Under the pieces are notes generated by a model. The model worked only from the letters and a program-made list of their open reading frames with translations, had not been told where the DNA came from and made no database searches. Positions 7,153 to 15,502 of a stretch of DNA of 64,000 nucleotides are shown piece by piece. How positions within the stretch are numbered: position 1 is the stretch's first letter; each line of letters begins with the position of its first letter. The position numbers and the translations under genes are program-made. The stretch is from Solirubrobacterales bacterium (GTDB lineage Bacteria > Actinomycetota > Thermoleophilia > Solirubrobacterales > Solirubrobacteraceae), in the NCBI GenBank assembly GCA_003244205.1, contig QHBW01000060.1, positions 1 to 64,000 of the forward strand, given 5' to 3'.

Positions 7153-9585
7153 CTAGAGCTTCGGCCAGCAGGCCGGATCGAGCACGTCGATCGGCGGACG
7201 CTTGAGTCCGACGCGTTGTAGAAGCTCCACGACCTCGTCGCCGTGCAGCTCGCGGCGATCGATCAGCTCGTCGGCGATCCGCTCCAGCGCCGCGCGGTTG
7301 TGCAGCGCAGAGTTGTACGCCGTCACGAACGCCTGCCCGATCAGCTGAGCTGCCATCGAGCGTTTGAAGCGATCGTTGAGCACGCCGGTTATGTAGGCGC
7401 TATCGGATGCCTGGCTCTGCCCAGAGCCACCGCGCTGGATCAGCTGGTTGCCGATCCGCTCGAAGCGGGCCATGATTCGCTCGCGGGCGGCCTCCTCCTC
7501 ATCCTCTGAGCCGAATCGGCCGTCGAGGTCGACGCGAATCGGAGCCATCGCCGACAAGCCGACCATGCGGCAGGCGAGCTCGGAGACCGAACCGATGTCG
7601 CCGCCGACCCCGTTGGTGTTCTCCTCGTAGAAGACGACTTCGGTCGCCATCGCACCGAGCACCATGATCAGGCGCGCCATCTGCTCGGAACGCCATGAGG
7701 AGAAGCGCTCCTCCTTCTGCATCGCCTGGAAGTGCCCGAGGGAGTTCCCGCGCATCTTGATCGTCAGGCGGGTGGCCTCGATGTTCTCTTGGTAGAGGTA
7801 GCTCGCCGCAGCATGCCCCGCCTCGTGCAGAGCGGTGGCACGCGACTCGGCCGGGACATACTCGATGCTCCGCGCGGTCCCTGTCTCCACGGTCGTCATC
7901 GCCTCGACGATCTCTTCGCGCCCGAAGGCCTGCTTGCCCTCGGAGTGCGCGAGGGTCAGCGCCATCGAGCATGCCTGCTCGATCATCGCTGGCGAGTATC
8001 CATTGGTCATCCGGGCCAGCTCGTCGCGCCGATGATCGGTGTCGAGATCTGGCAGGTGGGACACCTTGCGCAGGTACAGCTCGAAGATGTCTTTGCGATC
8101 GTCCTTCGTCGGGGTGCGAAACCAAATGTGGCGCCCCATCCGTCCCGGTCGGATCAACGCCGGATCGAGCGAGTCGATCGGGGCGTTGGTCGCTCCGATG
8201 AAGTAGACCTGCTCTGAGCGCGGCGGTGGCGCGGGGACTCGCAGCTTGACGGGACCGACGCGCTGGGGAACGACGTACGTCGCGTCGAGGAAGGTGTTCA
8301 GCCGGCGCGTGAAGAAACGCTTGAGCATCGGCGGCTCGTCCATGCCGTCCATCTGGACGAGGAGCTGGTTGAGCGCCATCCCGCCTCCCATGCCGCCCAT
8401 CATCCCGCCGGGGAACATCACCTGGGCGATCCGCTCGCGGGTGTTCTGCAACCACGGCGGGTAGACCGCCCGCCACGGGGTGGCGCGGCTCGCGAACAAC
8501 CGCTCGCGCCACTCTCGCGTCTCGATGATCACATCGCCGCTGGCCGTCAGCGCGCCCCACTCGCCATAGAAGGGCTCAGGCGCGCCACCTCCCGCCTGGG
8601 TCAGGCTGCCCGACGCGAGCCCGCTTCCAAGCGCCGCCCGGCGCTGACCCACGGCGTCGATCTCATCGATGAAGATGATGCACTGGCCGCCCCACTTGCG
8701 CGCGAGTCGACGCGCCCGCGACATCAGATACATGACCACGAGCACGTCGACGCCGATGAACGTCTGTGCGAAGCCTGATCCGGGCATCGTCACGAAGGGG
8801 CAGTTGAAGTTCGTCGCGATCGCCTTCGAAAGCATCGTCTTGCCGGTTCCCGGCGCGCCGAGGAAGAGCAGCCCGCGCTCGGGCTTGCCGCCGGCGGCCT
8901 TGAAGTCCTCTCCGGACTGCCACAGCGAGATCACTCGCGTGACCTCCTCCTTGGGCTCGGCCTGGCCGCGGACATCAGAGAGTTTGACCCCCCAGTTGGC
9001 GTCGCCGGGCTCGTAGGCCTTGACCTGCTTGATTCCCATCAGCATCAGCGGGCCGATGAAGATCAGCGCATTGGCGAGAAACAGCAAGGGGAGCTGGAGC
9101 AGCAGGCTGAGGAAGATCGGACCGTTCTGAGCCAGCAGGGGCTGCGCCGCCGAGAAGGTCGAAAACAGGGGCGCGCTGATGCCGAAAAACAGGCGCAAGG
9201 CGAGGTTGAAGACGCCCAGCGCCGCAAACGCGATCACGGCCAGCCACGCGACGCGAATCCACTTGCTGCGCCAGTACCAGCGGCGCCGTCGCGCGACGAT
9301 GTCCTCGGCGAGCAGCTCGCCGCTGGCTCCGAACAGGCTCGGGCGTGGGATTAGCCGGTGGACAACCAGGTCGACGGTGCCGCGGAAGGCGATCACCGCG
9401 AAAAACGTCAAGACGACCGCCAGCGGCACGCTCACGCCGTCGTTGAGCAGGACGAGGAAGAACACCGGTGCCGTGAACAGAGCCACCACGGTCGCCAGGC
9501 GCGTGAACCGTCGCCACTCGAACGCAAGCGAGAGCGCTTCGGGGTTCATCTTGGGCATGCGTGGGCTCTCGTCGGCAGCCGCCAC
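7153..9585 (-). CDS. FtsH-like membrane AAA+ zinc metalloprotease with large insertion
   Basis: An 810-residue protein. The N-terminal ~190 residues hold about four hydrophobic segments (~31-48, 52-68, 112-133, 155-185). The AAA+ domain shows Walker A GAPGTGKT (243-250), Walker B IIFIDEID (303-310) and RPGRMGR (479-485). The protease domain carries the zinc motif HEAGH (587-591) and a GGDIGSVSELA segment matching FtsH's third-ligand region. Unlike ordinary FtsH (~610-650 aa, two helices), roughly 140 extra residues (317-457, with a GGMMGGMGGGM loop) interrupt the AAA+ core between Walker B and the sensor region (FIGATN). GTG 9585 is used; ATG at residue 10 is an alternative. Confidence 0.88.
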   Translation of the reverse strand: MAAADESPRMPKMNPEALSLAFEWRRFTRLATVVALFTAPVFFLVLLNDGVSVPLAVVLTFFAVIAFRGTVDLVVHRLIPRPSLFGASGELLAEDIVARRRRWYWRSKWIRVAWLAVIAFAALGVFNLALRLFFGISAPLFSTFSAAQPLLAQNGPIFLSLLLQLPLLFLANALIFIGPLMLMGIKQVKAYEPGDANWGVKLSDVRGQAEPKEEVTRVISLWQSGEDFKAAGGKPERGLLFLGAPGTGKTMLSKAIATNFNCPFVTMPGSGFAQTFIGVDVLVVMYLMSRARRLARKWGGQCIIFIDEIDAVGQRRAALGSGLASGSLTQAGGGAPEPFYGEWGALTASGDVIIETREWRERLFASRATPWRAVYPPWLQNTRERIAQVMFPGGMMGGMGGGMALNQLLVQMDGMDEPPMLKRFFTRRLNTFLDATYVVPQRVGPVKLRVPAPPPRSEQVYFIGATNAPIDSLDPALIRPGRMGRHIWFRTPTKDDRKDIFELYLRKVSHLPDLDTDHRRDELARMTNGYSPAMIEQACSMALTLAHSEGKQAFGREEIVEAMTTVETGTARSIEYVPAESRATALHEAGHAAASYLYQENIEATRLTIKMRGNSLGHFQAMQKEERFSSWRSEQMARLIMVLGAMATEVVFYEENTNGVGGDIGSVSELACRMVGLSAMAPIRVDLDGRFGSEDEEEAARERIMARFERIGNQLIQRGGSGQSQASDSAYITGVLNDRFKRSMAAQLIGQAFVTAYNSALHNRAALERIADELIDRRELHGDEVVELLQRVGLKRPPIDVLDPACWPKL

Positions 9586-9718
9586 CCTGGGCAGGGTACC
9601 GACCCCGCAACGCAGGACCGCCGCCTAGACGGCTCCCCGGACGTGCAGACTGTGCCCTCGGCGTACCATCGCTCGCGATGTCCAGTGACTGGTATCAGGA
9701 TCGACGGCTGGTAGCCCT

Positions 9719-10519
9719 CTGAGCGCCGAACCGCTCTACCACCGCAAGGGTGAGCATTATGTTCCCACTGGGCTCACCCGCGGGCCCTGGGATGAGCGCC
9801 ATCAGCACGGTGGCGCACCCGCCGCGCTGATCGCCGGCGCGCTCGAGTCCCACGAGGGCGCCGACGCGATGGCGCTGACGCGGGTCAACTTCGAGTTCCT
9901 GCGGCCGGTGCCGCTGGAGCCGCTCGCGCTCGCCGTCGCTGTCGACAGCGGGGGGCGGCGGGTGCAGCGGCTCAGGGCCTCGTTGCATATGGGAAAGACA
10001 GAGATCTGCCGGGCCACGGGACTGCGCATCCGGCGCTCTGATGCGCTCTCGGAGCAGGCCGGCGCGCCGGAGTCTGCGCCGCGGCTTCCGGCGGCAGATG
10101 AGATCGCTGACGCCGACGTGAGCTCCTTCCCCGCGGGTTTCGCGCGCGACGCGATGGAGCTGCGCTTCCTTGAGGGCCGCTTCCACGAGCCCGGGCCGGC
10201 GACCGTCTGGTTCCGACTGCGCGCCCCGGTGGTCGACGATCATCCCGCCACCTCCCTGCAGTCCGCCGTGGCGGCCGCCGACTTTGGCAACGGAGTGAGC
10301 GCGATGCTGGACTGGAAGGACTCGCTCTTCATCAATACCGACCTCACTGTGGCGCTCGAGCGCGAGCCCGAGGGAGAGTGGGTCTGTCTCGATGCGAGCA
10401 CGCATCTCGGTCCGCGCGGCGCGGCCGTCAGCGAGAGCGTGCTCCACGATCGCGCGGGACGCATCGGGCGCGCGCTCCAGTGCCTGCTGATCGACCGCCG
10501 CGACGCCGAGCGCTTCTAG
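9719..10519 (+). CDS. Acyl-CoA thioesterase-like (hot-dog fold) protein, non-canonical start
   Basis: A thioesterase-family protein of about 266 residues. The N-terminal hot-dog signature LTRGPWDERHQHGGAPAALI and the following VNFEFLRPVPL strand are typical of TesB-like/4HBT_3 proteins; the C-terminal half has LDWKDSLFINTDLTVAL and HLGPRGAAVSES. The signature lies upstream of the first ATG/GTG/TTG in frame (GTG/ATG only from ~9869), while the frame is open back to 9689. Translation must therefore begin at a rare codon (CTG 9719, giving LSAEPLYHRKG) or an indel has removed the start; ATG 9679 is in another frame. Substrate unknown, presumably an acyl-CoA. Confidence 0.7.
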   Translation: MSAEPLYHRKGEHYVPTGLTRGPWDERHQHGGAPAALIAGALESHEGADAMALTRVNFEFLRPVPLEPLALAVAVDSGGRRVQRLRASLHMGKTEICRATGLRIRRSDALSEQAGAPESAPRLPAADEIADADVSSFPAGFARDAMELRFLEGRFHEPGPATVWFRLRAPVVDDHPATSLQSAVAAADFGNGVSAMLDWKDSLFINTDLTVALEREPEGEWVCLDASTHLGPRGAAVSESVLHDRAGRIGRALQCLLIDRRDAERF

Positions 10520-10540
10520 GCCCGACACCGCCATGCGCGG

Positions 10541-11740
10541 TCAGGTGGGGAAGGTGAGGCCGACCGCGAAGGTAGCGCCTCCGACGATCACCCCCGCCAG
10601 CGTCATCTCGAACCCCGACGCCCACCACGAGCGCAGCGTGAACAGTGACTTGGCCGCTCCGACACCGAAGTGGGCGACGATCGAGACGATCGCTGCGAGG
10701 ATCACCGCGATCGCGCCTGTCGCGAAGAAGAAGGGGATTACCGGCACGATTGCGCCCAGCGCGGTGCTGATGCCGCCGGCGAGCGCCGCCTGGACGGGGT
10801 CGCCACCCGCGGCCCCGCCGCCGAACTCCTCGACGGCCAGCACCTTGAGCATCGCGTCGGGATCGCGGGAGAGCTTCTCTGCGAGCTGGTCCGCGTCGCG
10901 CTCGGAGAGCCCCTTTAGCTGGTAGAAGAGCGAAAGCTCCTCCTTCTCCTCCTCGGGATGAGTGGCAATCTCCTGGCGCTCGCGCTCGATGTTGGCGGCT
11001 GAGACCTCGGCCTGGGAGCGCTCGGCGAGGAATGCTCCGGTCGCCATTGACAGCGCCGAGGCGATCGCCCCGGCGAGTCCTGCTGTGAGCACGAAGCTCG
11101 AGCCTCCGGTCGCCCCTGAGACGCCTGAGACGATCCCAAAGACCGCGGCGAGCCCGTCGTTTGCCCCGTAGATCGCTCCGGAGAGCCAGCCGGCCCCCGA
11201 CATGTGCCAGCGCTCGCGCCCAAGGATGCGGTCGAGGCGGGCCTGGGCCGGGGAGGGGTCGGCGGAAGGGTCTTCTGGCAGCTCGCCGCCGGCGCGCATC
11301 GTCTTGACGGTGCGCGAATGCCCGGCCTCCTCGTCGCGGATCTGATGCAGCAGCCGGTCGGTGACCTCGTCACCGGTTGGTCGCTTGTAGCGATCGGCGA
11401 TCTCATCGTCTTCGGCCGCCTCCTGGGCCGCCAGCAGACGATCCAGCGGCGCCACGCGGGCCTGCCAGCGCCGCCATCGCGAAAGCCGCACGTCGGCAGG
11501 ATCGGGGATTGTCATGCCCAGCTCGCGCATGCGCTGCTCGAGACGGTGGCGATGGCTGGCCTCGGCGTCGGCCATTCGGCGCAGGATCGTCGCCCGTCGC
11601 TGATCGCGTTCGCGTTGGGCGATCAGCTCGTAGACGGCGCCTGCCTGGATCTCGCCGCGCCACGCGTCGAGCAGACGCTGGGGGCCATCGGACGTGGTGG
11701 CTGATATCGCGCTCGGCGGGGTTTGCGTCTCGCTGCTCAT
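10541..11740 (-). CDS. Membrane-bound ferritin/VIT1-CCC1 fusion (MbfA-like iron/manganese transporter)
   Basis: A 399-residue two-domain protein. The N-terminal ~150 residues form an erythrin/ferritin-like helical domain with metal-ligand patterns (E-x-x-A-G-A-V-Y-E near 30, ADAEASHRHRLE near 57-68, RDEEAGHSRT near 134-143). The C-terminal half is a VIT1/CCC1 transporter with about five membrane helices (SGAIYGANDGLAAVFGIVSGVSGA, MATGAFLAERSQ). Proteins with this arrangement, such as MbfA, export iron and protect against oxidative stress. It is a lone gene, convergent with the thioesterase. The metal cannot be predicted from sequence alone. Confidence 0.9.
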   Translation of the reverse strand: MSSETQTPPSAISATTSDGPQRLLDAWRGEIQAGAVYELIAQRERDQRRATILRRMADAEASHRHRLEQRMRELGMTIPDPADVRLSRWRRWQARVAPLDRLLAAQEAAEDDEIADRYKRPTGDEVTDRLLHQIRDEEAGHSRTVKTMRAGGELPEDPSADPSPAQARLDRILGRERWHMSGAGWLSGAIYGANDGLAAVFGIVSGVSGATGGSSFVLTAGLAGAIASALSMATGAFLAERSQAEVSAANIERERQEIATHPEEEKEELSLFYQLKGLSERDADQLAEKLSRDPDAMLKVLAVEEFGGGAAGGDPVQAALAGGISTALGAIVPVIPFFFATGAIAVILAAIVSIVAHFGVGAAKSLFTLRSWWASGFEMTLAGVIVGGATFAVGLTFPT

Positions 11741-11918
11741 CTCAAGCCTCCGGCGTCTTCCTGGAGCGCTAGAGGATGACAGGGCCCACCCGCGGTCCAG
11801 CGGAGCCGTGTCGCAGCCAATTGCCCGCGCGAGATGAGAAGATCAGGTCAGGGACATCGAGACGATTGACCAGGAATACAACCAGCTTCAAGAGGAGTTT
11901 CAGGACGTAGCGAAGACG

Positions 11919-12287
11919 GTGCAAGAGTGCGCGGAGAAGATGCAGACGGCAGCGGCCGCCGGCGATCAGAACGCAAAGGAGTGGCTGCTTGACGTCAAGC
12001 AGATCGCGCTCGACATCAAGGACGAGCAGATGCAGGTCAACTCGCTGCTGCAGGCGATCCACGGATTCGTCGCCAACGTCTCACAGGCGCCCCCACCTGC
12101 TCCGCAACAGCAGGGCTATGCTCCCCCTCCGCCTGGCGACGGCCCGCCCGTGTACGGGCAGCAGGGTGGTTACGGGCGGCAGGGTGGCGGCATGATGAGC
12201 GGCTTTCTCAACAGCGGCTTCGATTGGGCTGTCGAGATGGGCGCCGGTATCGGGCTCGGGCAGGAAATGATCAACAGCATCTGCTGA
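11919..12287 (+). CDS. Coiled-coil protein with Pro/Gly/Gln-rich tail, N-terminus uncertain
   Basis: Unrecognised protein of at least 122 residues. A charged helical region (QECAEKMQTAAAAGDQNAKEW...) is followed by a low-complexity PPPAPQQQGYAPPPP...GGYGRQGGG linker and a hydrophobic, Gly-rich C-terminus ending NSIC. GTG 11919 is the first ordinary start codon, but the frame is open back to 11838 and that stretch encodes continuing coiled coil (ETIDQEYNQLQEEFQDVAKT). The true start is therefore probably upstream: an ATC/ATT codon, or ATG 11834 with a one-base indel. It is convergent with typA. The tail could mediate self-association, but this is conjecture. Confidence 0.6.
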   Translation: MQECAEKMQTAAAAGDQNAKEWLLDVKQIALDIKDEQMQVNSLLQAIHGFVANVSQAPPPAPQQQGYAPPPPGDGPPVYGQQGGYGRQGGGMMSGFLNSGFDWAVEMGAGIGLGQEMINSIC

Positions 12288-12295
12288 ACCGCCCC

Positions 12296-14128
12296 TCAGC
12301 CCACCGCCCGCGCGCGACGCGCGACCTTCACGCGCTCGCTGCGTTCCAGCACGACCTTGCGCACGCGCACCGATCCGGGTGTGACCTCCATGCACTCGTC
12401 CTCGCGCAGAAACTCCAGAGCCTGGTCGAGCGAGAGCTGGCGGTACGGCACGAGACGAACGAGCACGTCCGAGGTCGAGGAGCGAATGTTCGTGAGGTGC
12501 TTCTCCTTGACGGGGTTGACATCGAGGTCGTCGGCGCGCGCATTCTCGCCGACCACCATCCCCTCGTAGACCGCTTCGCCGGGGCCGACGAAGAGTGTGC
12601 CCCGCTCTTGTAGGTTCATCAGCGCGAATTGCGCGGTTGTCCCGCGGCGGTCGGCCACGAGCGCACCGGTAGGGCGGGTGCGCAGGTCGCCCGCCCACGG
12701 CGCCCAGCGGTCGAAGACGTGGTGGACCAGGCCGGTGCCGCGCGTCTCTGTCAAAAACTCGGTGCGGAATCCGATCAATCCGCGCGCGGGAGCGAGGTAG
12801 TCCATGCGCACGCGCCCGGTTCCGTGGTTGATCATCTGCTCGAGCTGGCCCCGGCGCAGCGCCAGCAGCTGGGTCACGACGCCGACATAGTCCTCGGGCA
12901 CATCGATCGCGAGGCGTTCGAGCGGCTCGTGCAGCCTGCCGTCGATCTCGCGCGTGACAACCTGCGGCTGGCCGACGGTGATCTCGAAGCCCTCGCGACG
13001 CATCATCTCGATCAGAATCGCGAGCTGCAGCTCGCCGCGACCCTGCACTTCCCAGGTATCGGGGCGCTCGGTGGTGCGAACGCGCAGCGAGACGTTGCCG
13101 ACCAGCTCGGAATCGAGGCGGGCGCGGACCTGGCGGGCGGTCAGCTTGGAGCCATCCTGGCCGGCCAGGGGGGAGGTGTTGATACCGAGGGTGATCGACA
13201 GCGACGGCTCGTCGACGGTGATCACCGGCAGCGGGCGCGGGTCATCGGGATCGGCAAGGGTCTCCCCGATCGTGATCTCCGGGATCCCCGCGACGGCGAT
13301 GATCTCGCCTGGCCCGGCCTCGTCGACGGCGACACGGTCGAGCGCGTCGGTCACGTAGAGCTCACCGATCTGCGCGCGCGCCACCGTGCCGTCGGCCCGA
13401 CACCACGCGATCGCCTGGCCGCGCCGAATCGTTCCGTGGCGCACGCGGCAGAGGGCCAGGCGCCCAACGTAGGGAGAGGCGTCGAGGTTGGTGACGAGCG
13501 CCTGCAGTGGATGGTCCTGGCGGTAGACCGGCGCGGGGATGTGCTCCAGCAGGAGGTCCATCAGCGCTGCGAGGTCGTCCCCGGTCTCGCCTTCGGCGAG
13601 TGCCGCCCAGCCGGCGCGGGCGTTGCAGTAGACGATCGGGAAATCGATCTGCTGCTCGTCGGCGTCGAGGTCGAGGAAAAGCTCGTAGACCTCGTCGACG
13701 ACAGCCGCGATGCGAGCGTCCGGACGATCGACCTTGTTGACGACGAGGATCACGGGCAGCCGGGACTCGAGTGCCTTGCGCAGAACGAAGCGTGTCTGGG
13801 GCATCGGGCCCTCGCTGGCGTCCACGAGCAGCAACACGCCGTCAACCATTGTGAGTGCACGCTCGACCTCGCCGCCGAAGTCGGCGTGCCCGGGCGTGTC
13901 GACGATGTTGAGCTTGACGTCGCCGTAGTGGACCGCCGTGTTTTTGGCGAGGATCGTGATGCCTTTCTCGCGCTCGAGGTCCATCGAGTCCATGACCCGG
14001 TCCGCCACGTCCTCGTTGGCGCGAAAAGCCCCGGACTGCCAGAGCATCGCGTCTACCAGCGTCGTTTTGCCGTGGTCCACGTGCGCGACGATCGCAACGT
14101 TGCGCAGGTCTTCGCGACGAGCGCTCAC
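12296..14128 (-). CDS. typA: Ribosome-associated GTPase BipA/TypA
   Basis: A 610-residue translational GTPase. G1 is AHVDHGKT (15-22), then the switch segment EREKGITI, G3 DTPGHADF and G4 NKVD; EF-G-like domains and the BipA-specific C-terminal domain follow (…[13 protein letters not shown]…[16 protein letters not shown]). BipA acts on the ribosome during 50S assembly and stress or cold adaptation. GTG 14128 ([14 protein letters not shown]) is chosen since homologues begin there; the in-frame extension to 14344 is Pro/Ser/Arg-rich and overlaps the helicase gene. It follows the DEAD-box helicase by 7 nt, so both are probably one operon in ribosome biogenesis. Confidence 0.95.
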   Translation of the reverse strand: MSARREDLRNVAIVAHVDHGKTTLVDAMLWQSGAFRANEDVADRVMDSMDLEREKGITILAKNTAVHYGDVKLNIVDTPGHADFGGEVERALTMVDGVLLLVDASEGPMPQTRFVLRKALESRLPVILVVNKVDRPDARIAAVVDEVYELFLDLDADEQQIDFPIVYCNARAGWAALAEGETGDDLAALMDLLLEHIPAPVYRQDHPLQALVTNLDASPYVGRLALCRVRHGTIRRGQAIAWCRADGTVARAQIGELYVTDALDRVAVDEAGPGEIIAVAGIPEITIGETLADPDDPRPLPVITVDEPSLSITLGINTSPLAGQDGSKLTARQVRARLDSELVGNVSLRVRTTERPDTWEVQGRGELQLAILIEMMRREGFEITVGQPQVVTREIDGRLHEPLERLAIDVPEDYVGVVTQLLALRRGQLEQMINHGTGRVRMDYLAPARGLIGFRTEFLTETRGTGLVHHVFDRWAPWAGDLRTRPTGALVADRRGTTAQFALMNLQERGTLFVGPGEAVYEGMVVGENARADDLDVNPVKEKHLTNIRSSTSDVLVRLVPYRQLSLDQALEFLREDECMEVTPGSVRVRKVVLERSERVKVARRARAVG

Positions 14129-14135
14129 GACTGGA

Positions 14136-15353
14136 CTAGCGGTGCCCGCTCGAGCCCGCGCGGCCGCGTCTGCGCGGCCGGGGGCTGCGCGACGAGCCTT
14201 GTGAGGCGTGGCGCGGGGTGTGGCTGCGGGCGTGGGAGAGCCCGGAGCGCTCAAACTCGCGATGCAGGGAGAGCGCGTGGGCGATCCTCTGGACCTCGCC
14301 GGCCTGCTCGGCGAGGACGAAGGTGATCCCGACGCCGGTGGCACCTGCGCGACCGGTGCGTCCGACCCGGTGCACGTAGCCGTCGTGGTCCTCGGGAGCG
14401 TCGAAGTTGATCACGTGCGTGATGCCGTCGACGTCGAGGCCGCGAGCTGCGACGTCCGTGGCTACGAGCGTGTCCACGCTGCCATCCTCGAACCTGGCGA
14501 GCGCCTTCTCGCGCTGAGACTGAGACTTGTCACCATGCATCGCGGCGGCTTGGACGTTGTGCACGCGCAGGCGCTTGACAAGCCGGTCGGCTCCGCGCTT
14601 GGTGCGTACGAACACGAGCGTGCGCCTGCGCTCGTGGTCGCGGTCGCGCAGCTCTCGCACGAGCGTCGCGAGCTTGGCCTCGTGGAGTACCGACAGGAAG
14701 CGGTGCTCGACGTCGCCGCGCTGCTCTGCTGTCGCCCGGTGCTCGTGGCGTCGTGCGTCGCTCGTGTACGCGTCGGCCAGGCGGCCGACCTCGCCGTCCA
14801 GCGTCGCGGAGAAAAACAGCGTCTGTCGGCGGCCGGGGATCGCATTGACGATGCGGTCCACGGGGGGGCGGAAGCCCATGTCGAGCATACGGTCTGCCTC
14901 GTCGAGCACGAGCACGCGGACCTGGTTGATCGAGACAGCACCCCGGGCCAACAGGTCCTCGAGGCGACCGGGCGTCGCGACGAGTACGTGCGCCTTGCGC
15001 GCTGCACGGCTCTGGCGCTCGATGCTCACCCCGCCATAGACCGCGGCGATCGAGAGCGAACGGGCGTGGCAGACGGAGTAGAGCTCGTCGACGATCTGGC
15101 TGGCGAGCTCGCGCGTGGGGACAAGTATCAGCGCTGCCGGGCGAGGACCGTTCGCGTCGATGCGATCGGCTAGCGGGAGGCCGAAGGCGAGCGTCTTCCC
15201 CGAGCCGGTCGGTGACTTGGTGAGGACGTCGCGTCCCGCGAGCACATCGGGCACGACGAGCCGCTGAACGGGGAAGGGAGTGTCGATAGCGCGCGCGCGC
15301 AGTGCGTCAACGACCGCGCTGGACACGCCGAGATCGGCGAATGACAAAGACAT
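14136..15353 (-). CDS. DEAD-box ATP-dependent RNA helicase
   Basis: A 405-residue superfamily-2 helicase. Visible motifs in order are the Q-motif region (PFPVQ, 27-30), I (SPTGSGKT, 47-54), Ia (PTRELA), Ib (TPGR), II (DEAD), III (SAT), V (ARGLD) and VI ([10 protein letters not shown]). A ~45-residue Arg/Ser-rich tail ([22 protein letters not shown]) follows, as in RhlE/CsdA-like enzymes, and probably binds RNA. It resembles RhlE-type helicases of ribosome assembly; a specific name would be over-reaching. Seven nt separate it from typA downstream. Confidence 0.93.
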   Translation of the reverse strand: MSLSFADLGVSSAVVDALRARAIDTPFPVQRLVVPDVLAGRDVLTKSPTGSGKTLAFGLPLADRIDANGPRPAALILVPTRELASQIVDELYSVCHARSLSIAAVYGGVSIERQSRAARKAHVLVATPGRLEDLLARGAVSINQVRVLVLDEADRMLDMGFRPPVDRIVNAIPGRRQTLFFSATLDGEVGRLADAYTSDARRHEHRATAEQRGDVEHRFLSVLHEAKLATLVRELRDRDHERRRTLVFVRTKRGADRLVKRLRVHNVQAAAMHGDKSQSQREKALARFEDGSVDTLVATDVAARGLDVDGITHVINFDAPEDHDGYVHRVGRTGRAGATGVGITFVLAEQAGEVQRIAHALSLHREFERSGLSHARSHTPRHASQGSSRSPRPRRRGRAGSSGHR

Positions 15354-15449
15354 GTGAGAGCTCCTAGCTGCAATGGATCAGAGTCCACTGCGGATGATCC
15401 GGGAGATTCGACTGACCCGGATCGCTGAAGCGCTCGAGACAAGAACCTC

Positions 15450-15470
15450 GCGGGCAACGGCGTTGCTCGC
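15450..15470 (-). terminator. Probable terminator of the tatAC/ligase-cluster transcript
   Basis: A 9-bp inverted repeat (15450-15458 with 15462-15470, one G-T pair, 3-nt loop) lies 33 nt beyond the asparagine-synthase-like stop codon. On the minus strand it is followed by the T-rich stretch GAGGTTCTTGTCT. It separates this cluster from the helicase-typA unit. Confidence 0.5.
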
Positions 15471-15502
15471 CCGTCAGACGCTAGCAGCTCGGTTGACGAA
15501 CG

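Noticed and set aside
12629-14326. 565-codon ORF on the plus strand opposite typA
   Set aside because: Antisense frame of a clearly functional GTPase; base composition leaves few stop codons in this frame and the translation shows no family motifs.
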